In this document: positions 53,237 to 61,832 of the stretch, in pieces
Position numbering within the stretch: the stretch's first letter is position 1
How the letters are laid out: each line of letters opens with the position of its first letter
Source: Scleromatobacter sp964418745
GTDB lineage: Bacteria > Pseudomonadota > Gammaproteobacteria > Burkholderiales > Burkholderiaceae_C
Reading direction: 5' to 3'
Assembly: GCA_964418745.1 (NCBI GenBank)
Contig: CAYQMX010000005.1
Coordinates: forward strand, 186,001 to 250,000
DNA: 64,000 bases
Position numbers and translations under genes: made by a program
Notes under the pieces: generated by a model
The model's input: only the letters and a program-made list of their open reading frames with translations
Databases searched by the model: none
What the model was told of the DNA's origin: nothing

Positions 53237-54601
53237 TCAGGGACGGCGTCCAGCATAGTATGGGTTGTCGTCGAATCCCTTGAACGCTGCGTCCTTCAAG
53301 TAGTCGAGCTTGCGGGCAATGACGGTGGGCCGTCCTGGCAGATGCACCACCAACTGGTCACTGTCCAACGCGAGCAAGCTCCGCTCGTCGATGTCTCCCA
53401 GCTGCGAGCAGACGTCGCGCGCGGCGGATGCCGAAGCGTTGCCGAAGTTGAGCAGCGTTGCATTCTCGATGATCGTGGCATGGTCCAACGGCCAGAGTCC
53501 ACGCAGCTGAGACATGCTCTGGATGCTCATGACGACCTTGGTCCCAAATCCGCGCAGCAATGTCACCGCCGTCTTGACCGACGGAAGCGCGCCAAGCTGG
53601 GGCAGTTCGTCCAGCACGACCAGCGTCGGCCTGGTCGGCATGACGCGACGTCGAGCGATGGCCATGAATGATCGGCCAAGAAGGATACGCAAGATCGCCG
53701 CGTGGCTGGCCAGGCGTTCCGGCGGATAGACAAGGAACAGGTCGAATCCCCGATCGGGGTCGGCCAGCGCGGCCAGGGAGAAGTCGCTCGCTGAGGTCGC
53801 CTGCTGAATTCGCGGGCTGCTGAACACACGCATGAGGCTGGTCGCAGTGCTTCGGATCGACGTGCGAACCTTCTCCGCTTCGCCTTGCAGGAAGTTGCTG
53901 AATTCCTCCCGCACGAATTCGGGGAACCCGGCGCGGTGAGCATGGCTGTCGAGGATGGTGGCCATCCGAAAGGCGAGGTCCTGGGCGCACAGGCTGCGCC
54001 AGACGCCGCCCAGGGTGCGGTCTTCCGGGCGGAAACCATCGACAAAGCGCGCCGCGCAGACATGCCAGGCAATATGAGAAGCGACCACGCTCAGCGCGGA
54101 CACGTGCCAAAACGGATCTGGAAGGCCGGACGGCTGCGGGCCGGCGATGTCTTCGGCCAACGTCATGCAGTCGTCTGCGAAGTCCTCGCTGTCAGGGTCG
54201 AGGTCGTCGAGCGGATTGAAGCGTGCCGCGACGAAGCCCCTGTCGGCGAAGGCCTGCTGCTGAACGCCAAATGGGTTGAACGCATGAACCTCGTGGCCAA
54301 GCACGTCACGCCTGAACCTGGCGCAGACGAGCCCGTTCTCGCCTTTGAGATCGATCGTCAAGGCCGACCCCTCGTGCGACAGAAGCCAGGGCATGACGCA
54401 CGAGCGATTCTTGCCGCCACCACTGCGCGACAACACCAGGACGTGTCCCTCGGGATCGTCGCGCAACGCCTTCAGCGGATCGGACGAGGGTGGATGGGGT
54501 GTCGACGGTGCGAGAAAGCCCATCGTGGAACTCGTCGCGCGCTCCTCCTGCCACGCCAGGATCAAGCCGCCGGTTCCGGTACGCGTGTCTTCGACTGTCA
54601 T
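53237..54601 (-). CDS. Soluble VirD4/TraG-like ATPase without membrane anchor
   Basis: The protein has 454 residues. The nucleotide-binding core is VLVLSRSGGGKNRSCVMPWL (P-loop at 55-67; Lys is kept but the following Ser/Thr is shifted), TIDLKGENGLVCARFRRDVL and a Walker B region TLVVLDELPQLGALPS near 325. VVMSIQSMSQLRGLWPL and ATIIENATLLNFGNASASA complete the TraG pattern. It lacks the two N-terminal membrane helices of VirD4. A second coupling protein for the transfer system is possible, but its operon leads to a TPR-CHAT protein and it diverges from two membrane-protein genes, which could supply an anchor. Confidence 0.75.
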   Translation of the reverse strand: MTVEDTRTGTGGLILAWQEERATSSTMGFLAPSTPHPPSSDPLKALRDDPEGHVLVLSRSGGGKNRSCVMPWLLSHEGSALTIDLKGENGLVCARFRRDVLGHEVHAFNPFGVQQQAFADRGFVAARFNPLDDLDPDSEDFADDCMTLAEDIAGPQPSGLPDPFWHVSALSVVASHIAWHVCAARFVDGFRPEDRTLGGVWRSLCAQDLAFRMATILDSHAHRAGFPEFVREEFSNFLQGEAEKVRTSIRSTATSLMRVFSSPRIQQATSASDFSLAALADPDRGFDLFLVYPPERLASHAAILRILLGRSFMAIARRRVMPTRPTLVVLDELPQLGALPSVKTAVTLLRGFGTKVVMSIQSMSQLRGLWPLDHATIIENATLLNFGNASASAARDVCSQLGDIDERSLLALDSDQLVVHLPGRPTVIARKLDYLKDAAFKGFDDNPYYAGRRP

Positions 54602-54761
54602 TGTTGGGTAGTTCGCCAGTTGACGAAAGTCTGACTCTGCACCGCGTCGCTCCCAACGCGTGTGGGAAGCAGTCGTTGAAAACTTCAGGCCATGCGCAGG
54701 TCATCGGATCGGCGCGGGAGGTCGGCCTTTTCCGACCGCCAGCTCACAAGGAGGTGCAGTC

Positions 54762-55343
54762 ATGATTTCCGCACTGATCACGCGTCTTGCCCGGCACGGC
54801 TGGGATCTGCTCTCGGCTCGTGGTGATGAAGGTTCCGCAGGCGCCCGAGTCGTGCAGTTGCATCCGGCGACCTCCTCGACCGAGCCGCTCGCCGGGCAAC
54901 GACCCGCAGCGGCGGCCCGCCAGGAGGCACCCCTGGCGTTGCAGGACGATCCCGTGATCGCCGAACTGCGGGCCCGAGACTACTACGAGCTCGGCTACGG
55001 CGACGGCACGCGTGCGCCGAATCACGAGGCGCGGGAGGACGGCTGCGCGCGCATCTGCGCCCACCTTTGCGACGGCATTGGCCGCGCGATCGGCATGCGC
55101 GTCGTGCTGCTGGACCAGGAGGGCCTGAAGTTGCTGGACGTCGGCGCGAACGGGAGCATGCTCACGCAGGAGCGGCTGCGCGCTCGCATCAAGGCCATCG
55201 AGCGGGACATAGATACGCTCAAACAGCAGGCCGAGCTCGCACGGGGCGGCTCCGGCTGGCTGCAGCCGCTGCTGGCCGACTACCGCGCGGGCTTCGAACG
55301 AGCGCTGCGCGAGGCGGTCGACGCTGTCTATCAGCCGCGCTGA
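54762..55343 (+). CDS. Hypothetical protein, first gene of the divergent membrane operon
   Basis: The protein has 193 residues. AAGGAGG precedes the ATG. The N-terminal 50 residues are low-complexity. The rest is helical: YYELGYGDGTRAPNHEARED, then GIGRAIGMRVVLLDQEGLKL, a coiled coil (IKAIERDIDTLKQQAELARG) and YRAGFERALREAVDAVYQPR. There are no membrane helices. It shares a 160-base intergenic region with the VirD4-like ATPase and is followed after 12 bases by the DUF4407-like gene, so it is likely part of the same assembly. No family was recognised. Confidence 0.6.
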   Translation: MISALITRLARHGWDLLSARGDEGSAGARVVQLHPATSSTEPLAGQRPAAAARQEAPLALQDDPVIAELRARDYYELGYGDGTRAPNHEAREDGCARICAHLCDGIGRAIGMRVVLLDQEGLKLLDVGANGSMLTQERLRARIKAIERDIDTLKQQAELARGGSGWLQPLLADYRAGFERALREAVDAVYQPR

Positions 55344-55355
55344 GGGAGTGTGGCC

Positions 55356-56246
55356 ATGGAACACCACTCCTTTTCCATGAAGTCGCCTCGCCCGCAGCGC
55401 GCCTGGCCATCCACGCGACGGCGCCGCGCGGCCATGGTCGCAGCCATCCAGCTTCCGGTGCTGATCTGGCTGGCCTGCAGCTACATGCTCGCGCGCCGGG
55501 TCTTCGGCCTGGAGCTGGTGGCGGCACTTGCCATCGCATGCGGGTGTGCCTACGTCATCGGACTCGTCGAGATGTGCGTCATCCGGGCTCGCGCGCACTG
55601 GACGATGATCGCAGCCAGGCTCATTCTGACCGTGAACATTGCAGTGCTCGGCGGGGCCGCAGGTGATCTCGTCATCTTCGATGGCGACATCGCCGGTCGG
55701 GTGCGCGCGGTCGCGATCTCTCGACAGGAGCTCGTTGTCGCCCGTACCAAGGCCGATTGGGACGAAGCGCTTGGTCGGCTTGACGCCGAACTTGACGGCA
55801 CCGGCGGTAGCCGCCACCGCGGCTGCGGAGCGATCTGCACGCAGTTGCAGCACCAGGCAGACGTCAAGCGAGGCGACTATCTCGGTGCGCGCGCCGCCCT
55901 CGATGCGTTGCGCGCCGGCGACTCCGATCCGCAGGCCGACCTTGCCAAACAGTCCGTCGGCCTGCTGGGCCGCCTGGCTGCGTTGCATGACCTCTTGCAG
56001 GCCAATCCGCTGGCGCGCGTGGTCTGGGCGATGTTGGCACTCGTCGTACTGATCATGGAGTCCAGCGTCCTCCTCGTGAAGGTGGCCTTCGGCCACACGC
56101 TCGAAGAGCGCCTGGAGGTGCTGCGTGAAGCCGTGGTCATGGATACGGCGCAACGCCAGCAGCGCGCGCTGCTGGCGACAGTGCCGCGGCACATCACCGC
56201 TGCACGGCGCACACGCTCGGACGACATCGAGGTGCAAGATGTCTGA
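55356..56246 (+). CDS. DUF4407-like membrane protein
   Basis: The protein has 296 residues. Three membrane helices come early (about 27-45, 50-72, 84-104). A helical soluble region of about 110 residues with RQELVVARTKADWDEALGRL and two nearby cysteines follows, then a fourth helix, WAMLALVVLIMESSVLLVKV, with the MESSxxLVK motif typical of DUF4407. This three-plus-one layout is the family architecture; function is unknown. The start is ATG 55356, with GGGAG seven bases upstream, rather than GTG 55350. It overlaps the next gene by eight bases. It may anchor the soluble VirD4-like ATPase encoded divergently. Confidence 0.65.
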   Translation: MEHHSFSMKSPRPQRAWPSTRRRRAAMVAAIQLPVLIWLACSYMLARRVFGLELVAALAIACGCAYVIGLVEMCVIRARAHWTMIAARLILTVNIAVLGGAAGDLVIFDGDIAGRVRAVAISRQELVVARTKADWDEALGRLDAELDGTGGSRHRGCGAICTQLQHQADVKRGDYLGARAALDALRAGDSDPQADLAKQSVGLLGRLAALHDLLQANPLARVVWAMLALVVLIMESSVLLVKVAFGHTLEERLEVLREAVVMDTAQRQQRALLATVPRHITAARRTRSDDIEVQDV

Positions 56247-57228
56247 AGACAGCGCGCCCGACCTCGACGCGGTCCGCCGCTATTTGCAGCGGTTTCGCGC
56301 GACGCGCCCGGACGGAAGGGCTGCGGCTGCAGTCGCGCGGGGCGCGCCGGCAAAGGGCACGGTTCGTGCGGCTCGAGCAAAGCCCGCCCGCGTGAACAAT
56401 GACGACCTGCCGAAGTTCTTTGCGGTGGACGAAGCGCGGCAACGCCAGGCCGCTGCCCGGATCATGAGCATCGTGGCCCTGGCGTTGTTCGCGGCTGCGA
56501 CCTACGCGGCGCTGGCGCACCGCAATTTCGTGCTGCTGCCCGTGGGGAGCAACTTCGTCGTCGAAGTCGCACTCGTGATCTGGCCTGGCGCGTGGCCCGT
56601 TGCCGTCGCACACGACGTCATGGCGGGCTTCGGCGCCCTGATGGCCGTCGTCGCACTCACGGTCGGGCATGTCGAGTTGCCCGGCGATCCTCGCTTGCCG
56701 GATACGTACGTCTGGCGGCGCCAGGCGCGTTTCGCGTGGCCGCACCTGGTTCCCGGGGCTTGCCTGTATGCAGGCGGTGTCGTCCTGGACTTTCACGGGC
56801 ACCCGGTGCTTGGAGCGCTGCTGCAAAGCCCTGGCTTTGCGCTGTGCACGGCCGCTGGCGCGCAGCTCTGGATTCCGATTGCGCGCGCCTTTCTCGTGGT
56901 GGAAACGGACTGGGCGCGGGACGGCGTCTCGAATCGCTTGTCCATTGGCGGCGGACTACGGGGCTTTCGGTACGGCACGATCGTCATCCATCACAGCGAC
57001 CTGCTGGATGTACGCAAGTGCGCAACGCTCTGGGAATGGTGCTTCGGCCTCGCCTCACTCGAAGTGCGCTTTCGTGACCGCATGGGCCGCGAGCAGGTAA
57101 TCGTGCTGCGGGCCCTGGGTTCAGCGGCGTTGGTTCAGCGCATCGAGGTCTATCTCAAGGGGCCCTTCAAGGCGGCGCGCCACGAACTGCCGCCCAACGT
57201 CCTGTCTGGCAAGCCACCTGCGTGCTGA
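56239..57228 (+). CDS. Polytopic membrane protein of unknown function
   Basis: The protein has 329 residues. The basic cytoplasmic N-terminus (1-70, Arg/Ala-rich) is followed by membrane helices at about 75-95 (SIVALALFAAATYAALAH) and 105-140 (VEVALVIWPGAWPVAVAHDV). Two weaker segments lie near 170-190 and 205-225. The C-terminal 100 residues form a soluble domain with GGGLRGFRYGTIVIHHSDLL and ASLEVRFRDRMGREQVIVLR. The start overlaps the DUF4407-like gene; GAGGTG lies upstream. No named family was recognised, and it is presumably a partner of the previous protein. Confidence 0.6.
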   Translation: MSEDSAPDLDAVRRYLQRFRATRPDGRAAAAVARGAPAKGTVRAARAKPARVNNDDLPKFFAVDEARQRQAAARIMSIVALALFAAATYAALAHRNFVLLPVGSNFVVEVALVIWPGAWPVAVAHDVMAGFGALMAVVALTVGHVELPGDPRLPDTYVWRRQARFAWPHLVPGACLYAGGVVLDFHGHPVLGALLQSPGFALCTAAGAQLWIPIARAFLVVETDWARDGVSNRLSIGGGLRGFRYGTIVIHHSDLLDVRKCATLWEWCFGLASLEVRFRDRMGREQVIVLRALGSAALVQRIEVYLKGPFKAARHELPPNVLSGKPPAC

Positions 57229-57296
57229 GTCAATGCCGAAACCATCCTCAACAGCGTCATTCATCCGACATTTCTTCACAGCGAAAGCACACCACC

Positions 57297-57866
57297 ATGA
57301 ACCACGCCTTTACCGATGCGGCCACCCATGCCGCCAACGCAGCGCTGCACGAGTCCTCCGCTCCCCCGCCGGCCTCCGTTCTGGACGCCTGCATGACTCA
57401 GCAGGGAGACATCGCCGGCGGCAACCTGGCCTACGCCGATCTGTCAGGGCAACCGCTCGGCTCGCATCACGACATGCAGGCCAACTACCAAGACGCGCTC
57501 ACGCATGCCTTGGCCGACTGCCACTTCGATAACTATGTCGGACATGGTTCGTGGAGCATCCCATCGCTAACTAGCCCCACCCAGGCCTTCATCGACGTCG
57601 TCAGCCAGACCTCGGAACTCAATGCGAGCGAGGATCGTCAAATCGCCGCGGAGCAGGCCTTTGGCCATGCCTACGATTCGGCCTATCAGCAGACCGTGGA
57701 CGCGCAGGCCCCGGGACATTCCACCATCGATGCCTCGTCGCCGAGCGTTGACGCCGGCGGTGCGGGCTCCCATGGCGGCGGCTTCGACCAGTCACCCGGC
57801 GTGTCCAGCGACACAAGCGGTGGCGATCATGGCGGGGGCAGCTTCTCGGGCGACGGCGGGCTTTGA
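57297..57866 (+). CDS. Hypothetical protein with a Gly/Ser-rich tail
   Basis: The protein has 189 residues with no signal peptide. The N-terminal half has NLAYADLSGQPLGSHHDMQA and HFDNYVGHGSWSIPSLTSPT. The last 40 residues are Gly, Ser, Asp and His-rich (GGGFDQSPGVSSDTSGGDHG). It follows the membrane-protein gene by 68 bases on the same strand. Low-complexity ends like this are common in proteins delivered by secretion systems, but no delivery signal is recognised. Function unknown. Confidence 0.5.
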   Translation: MNHAFTDAATHAANAALHESSAPPPASVLDACMTQQGDIAGGNLAYADLSGQPLGSHHDMQANYQDALTHALADCHFDNYVGHGSWSIPSLTSPTQAFIDVVSQTSELNASEDRQIAAEQAFGHAYDSAYQQTVDAQAPGHSTIDASSPSVDAGGAGSHGGGFDQSPGVSSDTSGGDHGGGSFSGDGGL

Positions 57867-57966
57867 CGGCCTTGGCGCGCAGGACGATCCTTTCGGGGTG
57901 CCACAGTCGATCGACCACGCCTGCGCGTCGCCTGGCACTCATGTCTTGCCGATACACCGGCGACTC

Positions 57967-58197
57967 TCATTGATCCGCAAAGACGGTCGAACCCTGTCCA
58001 GCCGCGGCGATCCTCAGCAGATCGTTGAGCTCCAATGCCGAGGTGTCGTGGAGAAAGGCGGGCGCTCCCCGCGTGGAGGCGGCCGAAGCGATCTGTACAA
58101 GATCATTGACGTGCAACGCTGCCGTCGAGGTATGAAATCCTCCACTGGCAGAGGCGATTCGAATCAGTTCGTTGAGGGGGAGCAGGTTGAATTGCAT
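57967..58197 (-). CDS. Tiny triple-repeat protein behind a phospholipase D remnant
   Basis: The protein has 76 residues. Three degenerate units of 22-25 residues are visible, each built around L/V-N-(D/E)-L-(I/V/L)-(R/Q)-I-A-(S/A)-A: PLNELIRIASASGG, HVNDLVQIASAAS and ELNDLLRIAAAGQG. AAGGAGG stands four bases from the ATG. It starts 12 bases after the phospholipase remnant's stop. It could be the immunity protein of a toxic phospholipase, or an unrelated small binder. No homologue is known to me. Confidence 0.55.
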   Translation of the reverse strand: MQFNLLPLNELIRIASASGGFHTSTAALHVNDLVQIASAASTRGAPAFLHDTSALELNDLLRIAAAGQGSTVFADQ

Positions 58198-58209
58198 GGA
58201 GCCTCCTTG

Positions 58210-58727
58210 TCAGGATGCCGTGTCTCGTTGGCGTCGCGTCTCCGGGAACATCGGAAAGGGCTTCGGTGCCAGATCGATGATCGCTTCGAAAGCGCTTTGA
58301 TAGTCGTCGCTCGGCATGTCGACTTCGTTGGTGACCGGGTCGACGAGCGACTTCGACGTCGCTGGCGACGGCAGCAACCAACCCCAGGTATTTTTGGGAG
58401 TCAGCATCGGGTCGGTCGGTGTAGATGAGAACGTATGGGTTGGTGGTCGAAGCCGGATCGAAGTCCTGGGCACCCTGGGCCCGCCAGAGCTTGGCGCCCG
58501 ATATCGGATCTCTGACCTCATCATCCCTGTCCAGGCCCAGATGCTCGCGCCACAGAGCCATGCGCAAGGTCTGGGCGAAAGAGTAGGTTCCGGTGGTCAT
58601 ATTGGGCCTGACGTCGATGATCGCCGCTGCGACCTCGCTGTCGAACTGCCTGCCACGCCGGTTGACGTTGGGGCTGCCGATGACGGCCACTTCGTCGTCA
58701 GCTGCACTGCAGACCTTGGGCTAACCG
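58210..58727 (-). pseudogene. Phospholipase D-like protein, C-terminal remnant with frameshift
   Basis: Read downward from about 58727, the sequence has K-V-C-S-A-A-DDE-VAVIGSPNVNRRG, the second HKD-type motif without its histidine, followed by FDSEVAAAIIDVR and TLRMALWREHLGL, typical of bacterial phospholipase D toxins. Around 58345-58352 the frame shifts, and the end continues as SLVDPVTNEVDMPSDDYQSA and FEAIIDLAPKPFPMFPE before TGA. The N-terminal catalytic half is missing. It is probably a relic of an antibacterial lipase-type effector. The stretch 58728-59000 carries no gene. Confidence 0.65.
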
Positions 58728-59000
58728 GCGAGCCCCGCACCATCTCAGGCGAGGGTTGTCAGAAGCCAAAGCGAATCATGAGACTTCCACGCGCCTCGAT
58801 GCGCTTCGAGGTGTTTTTAAATGCAGCGACCCGAACGACCAATATCGCTTCCTGCAAGCGGTCCTGCGGAAGCTTGACGGCCGCCAACGCGCGGAGCTCC
58901 GACTACGGGCCGGCGGATATTGAGGGTGCGCGATGCACAAGGCGTTGGGTGGGCGACACGGCCGAGCGTACGTTTCGCGAAGCCGGCGAACGCCCGGTCC

Positions 59001-59561
59001 TCAGTCCGCAATGTCGGTGCCGCTCTCGCGCAGCGCCTTCACCCAACGTCGAATGGTGGCTCGCAAGCGCTTCCTTTCATCGTCGTCGAGCGGCATGCGA
59101 TCCACGAGCGGCAGAGCCTCCGACGGGGTGACGTAGCCGTGCTCAAGCAGCGCCATGCAGAACGCGCGATCTTTCGGCAAGCGGCCGGCGACGGCCTTGG
59201 CCAGGAACAGATCCTTCATGTCCAGGCACCAGCCAACCTTGAGGTCGGTGTTGGAATTCTGGATGCGGTGGGCCCGAGTCATCCAGTCTTCCGGGAGCGT
59301 GGCGGTGTCTGGCCCGACGCCCGAGGCGTAGTAGCCATGCGTCGCCTGGAAGTGCGAGCCCTCGCCGATGGCCCCCTCGATCTTCTCGGCCAACTCGGGC
59401 GCCGCCAGCGGATACATGTCGGCTTCCATCGAGACCGTGAACGCTGCGGGCGGGTTCGGCACCTGGCCCAGGATTGACTGGCTCCCGACGATCACGAACT
59501 CATACTGGTCCGTGATCTCGGCGCAGACGCGGATGAGGTGTTCGAGCTGCTCTCGCGTCAT
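59001..59561 (-). CDS. Nucleotidyltransferase-like toxin (AbiEii/DUF6036-like)
   Basis: The protein has 186 residues. The N-terminal YEFVIVGSQSILGQVPN and SMEADMYPLAAPE resemble the GS...D-x-D/E pattern of minimal nucleotidyltransferases such as AbiEii and DUF6036 proteins. DMKDLFLAKAVAGRLPKDRA is a well-conserved second motif in that group. It overlaps the upstream helix-turn-helix gene by four bases, the layout of an antitoxin-toxin operon. Toxins of this family modify tRNA ends or proteins with nucleotides, but the target here is unknown. Confidence 0.75.
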   Translation of the reverse strand: MTREQLEHLIRVCAEITDQYEFVIVGSQSILGQVPNPPAAFTVSMEADMYPLAAPELAEKIEGAIGEGSHFQATHGYYASGVGPDTATLPEDWMTRAHRIQNSNTDLKVGWCLDMKDLFLAKAVAGRLPKDRAFCMALLEHGYVTPSEALPLVDRMPLDDDERKRLRATIRRWVKALRESGTDIAD

Positions 59562-60253
59562 GGCGCCTGCTCGGCGTCGATGGCCGCTGGCAGTGGGTCG
59601 CCGCCAAGCTCGATTCCCTGGCGCAGCGCGGCGACTTGGTCGAGGATGCCTTTCCGGGCGCTCTCAGGAAGAACTGTGACCAGGGGCGAGGCTTGTCGCA
59701 GCTGCTGAGCCCCGCGTGTGCGGCTGAGCACCTTGCGCCATGCCCTTTTGCGCAACACGTCGATCCACTCCCGCAAGAGGCCGGACGCTCGCGGGTCGCC
59801 AGTCTCGATCCAGCGCCGAGCCGTCTCCATCGCCTGCTCGACGAGCTGCGGTTCCGCCTTGACCCGCCGCACCGCTTCCTCATGGAGGGCCATGCTCTGG
59901 AGATCCTGAAGCTGGTGTCGCGCATCCTGTGCCTGCACCTGCACCTTGACCACAGGAGCTGAGCGCCGTGATCGTGCAGCAGCGCTGCCTGGAGGCGCCG
60001 GCTGCAGGCTATCTCCCGCCAGCAGCGCCAGCTCGCCGCTGATGCCCAGCACCGACATGACGCGCAGGTAGTTGCCAATTGACGGCCCCGGGTCGCCGGC
60101 CTCGATCGCACGCAGTGTGTTGCGCGTGATTCCGGCACGCGTGGCCATTTCGACCGTGCCGAGGCGTTGCGCCTGGCGCAGTCGCTTGAGCCGCTCGCCC
60201 AGCTGAAGCAGCAACTGCCGGTCGAGCAACGAAGTTACGGATGGCTCGGTCAT
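59558..60253 (-). CDS. XRE-family antitoxin-like regulator
   Basis: The protein has 231 residues. A helix-turn-helix lies at about 15-75 (LGERLKRLRQAQRLGTVEMA, then RAGITRNTLRAIEAGDPGPS). The longer C-terminal part is helical (EEAVRRVKAEPQLVEQAMET, then LREWIDVLRKRAWRKVLSRT) and probably binds the toxin. It starts at ATG 60253, immediately behind a strong promoter, and would autoregulate the pair through the palindrome there. The toxin start overlaps its stop as ATGA. Confidence 0.8.
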   Translation of the reverse strand: MTEPSVTSLLDRQLLLQLGERLKRLRQAQRLGTVEMATRAGITRNTLRAIEAGDPGPSIGNYLRVMSVLGISGELALLAGDSLQPAPPGSAAARSRRSAPVVKVQVQAQDARHQLQDLQSMALHEEAVRRVKAEPQLVEQAMETARRWIETGDPRASGLLREWIDVLRKRAWRKVLSRTRGAQQLRQASPLVTVLPESARKGILDQVAALRQGIELGGDPLPAAIDAEQAP

Positions 60254-60292
60254 TTGGTCACTATTTTAACCAAACGCTCATGAAATGGTCAA
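60253..60292 (-). promoter_or_regulatory. Promoter and operator of the toxin-antitoxin pair, apparently leaderless
   Basis: On the minus strand, TTGACC (60292-60287) and TAAAAT (60268-60263) are spaced by 18 bases, a good sigma-70 promoter. The inverted repeat TTTGGT/ACCAAA (60274-60269 and 60258-60253) flanks the -10 element. Only nine bases separate the -10 element from the ATG, so transcription should begin at or next to the start codon. No ribosome-binding site is present. Confidence 0.65.
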
Positions 60293-60836
60293 CTTACTGC
60301 CCAAATCACCGGCAGTCGCTGTTCAGGGTGACCCCGCTGACCTGACCCTGCGGACACTGCCCGGTTTTTGCCACACTCCCCATCGCACGCTCGACGGGGC
60401 TCTATCACCTCGCTCCGGGATGCAATCGCGTCCATCAAAAGGACGGTAGGGAGCCGCGCGACACCTGCCCGGCCACTCCTTGGACAGGTCGGCCGGATGC
60501 TCAGTCCGGCCAACGAACGCGTTGGCCCAAGTTCGGGGGGCGATGTCAGACTTCGGTGCGAAGGCGAAGGGCGACTTGCACGCCGGGTGTGCGGCAGGTC
60601 GGCAAAGCAGCGAGTGCGGCCGAAAGCTCGAAAGAGCCCGCTGATCCGCCCAAGCAATGCAGTCACAAGTTCGGATTTACAAGCCAACCTTCCGCCGACG
60701 GAACGGACTGCGCGCCTAGCTCACTTGGTGAGCTTCCGTCGTGGCATGGTATGTGCGGACTTCAGTTAAGGCGCGGTTTGGGCGCTCTACTCGCATCGCC
60801 CGAAATCGTTGATCAACCAATCCCAGGAGTACCCCG
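60293..60836. other. Intergenic stretch without a recognised gene
   Basis: About 540 bases between the divergent toxin-antitoxin operon and the next plus-strand gene. Frames on both strands read as basic, low-information sequence. No repeat shared with the rest of the window was noticed. Confidence 0.35.
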
Positions 60837-61661
60837 ATGTCAATTGGTGAAGCGCAGTCCAAGGACTCGAAACTTGTTAGCTCTCTTGGCTTGAGCCTGA
60901 TCGAGAAGGTTTGGGAGGCTGAATGGGCGCTCCGACTCGTCTTCGGCGCCCTCCTCGTGGATCTCGCACTGCTGTACTCAGGACAAAAGGGACTGTTGAG
61001 TTGGTCGGCAAGTCTGGAGGCCTTGAGTTCCCACTGGGGATTGGTGATCGCCTCGGTGGCAGGGGCCTCGTTCTTCGCGGCATTCGTGCTGCCGACTCTA
61101 GGCGCGTGTGTTGGGGGGGTGATGCATCTTCTCGTGCGAATCCTACCGTCTTTGCTCTACTCGCCCCGGCTTCCGGACTATCAGCGCGCGCTCGGTTGGG
61201 TGCCTATCAATGAATTTCGCAAACTAGCGCTTCGCGAGCAAAGCGCATTTCTCTTGAAGTACCACGACGATCACGTCGCAGCCAAGGCGAGAGCCGAGGA
61301 ACAACGAAACCGGATCGGCCTCCTGGTTTTCGCAGACGTCGTGCTTGCTGTTGCAGACCTCTGGCTTCCCGGACTTGACCAAGGCGCCACTTCGTTTGTC
61401 AAAGTTCTTGCGGCAGCGACCGGAACTTTCGGGATCTTGGCTATGCAGGTGATCGCGATTGGAGTGTGCGCGGTCTTGAAGACCTGGTGGTTTCCGCACT
61501 ACGTGCCGGACACCATCTACTATCCCCCGCTCGATGCAGAGCTTCGTGAGAAGGAAGCCGAAGGACGACCGTACCGCTATCTATACCGGCAGGGCACAGG
61601 ACTTCAGGGCGAGCGCGGTTTCGATTCTCACGGCGCCGATCTCCCGGCTATTGACCGATAG
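60837..61661 (+). CDS. Membrane protein with four predicted helices
   Basis: The protein has 274 residues. Hydrophobic segments lie at about 30-48 (ALRLVFGALLVDLALLYS), 65-95 (WGLVIASVAGASFFAAFVLP), 160-178 and 190-215 (VLAAATGTFGILAMQVIAIG). The cytoplasmic loop between the second and third contains GWVPINEFRKLALREQSAFL and a charged helix. The C-terminus has YVPDTIYYPPLDAELREKEA. GGAG lies eight bases before the ATG. No family was recognised. It is the last gene before the right repeat. Confidence 0.55.
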   Translation: MSIGEAQSKDSKLVSSLGLSLIEKVWEAEWALRLVFGALLVDLALLYSGQKGLLSWSASLEALSSHWGLVIASVAGASFFAAFVLPTLGACVGGVMHLLVRILPSLLYSPRLPDYQRALGWVPINEFRKLALREQSAFLLKYHDDHVAAKARAEEQRNRIGLLVFADVVLAVADLWLPGLDQGATSFVKVLAAATGTFGILAMQVIAIGVCAVLKTWWFPHYVPDTIYYPPLDAELREKEAEGRPYRYLYRQGTGLQGERGFDSHGADLPAIDR

Positions 61662-61832
61662 CGCAGCTGGCGCCCCTCGCGATGAGGACAGATGGCTGCC
61701 GGCGTTGACCGAGCCGGTCTGCCACGAAAACGATTGCATCGCGTGCAACCTGATCCTCGAAATCGAGCAGGGGTTGATCGTGCGGGCTGCCCCTCGATGA
61801 AAGCCAGTGGAATCGCCTGGGGCCCAGTGAGG

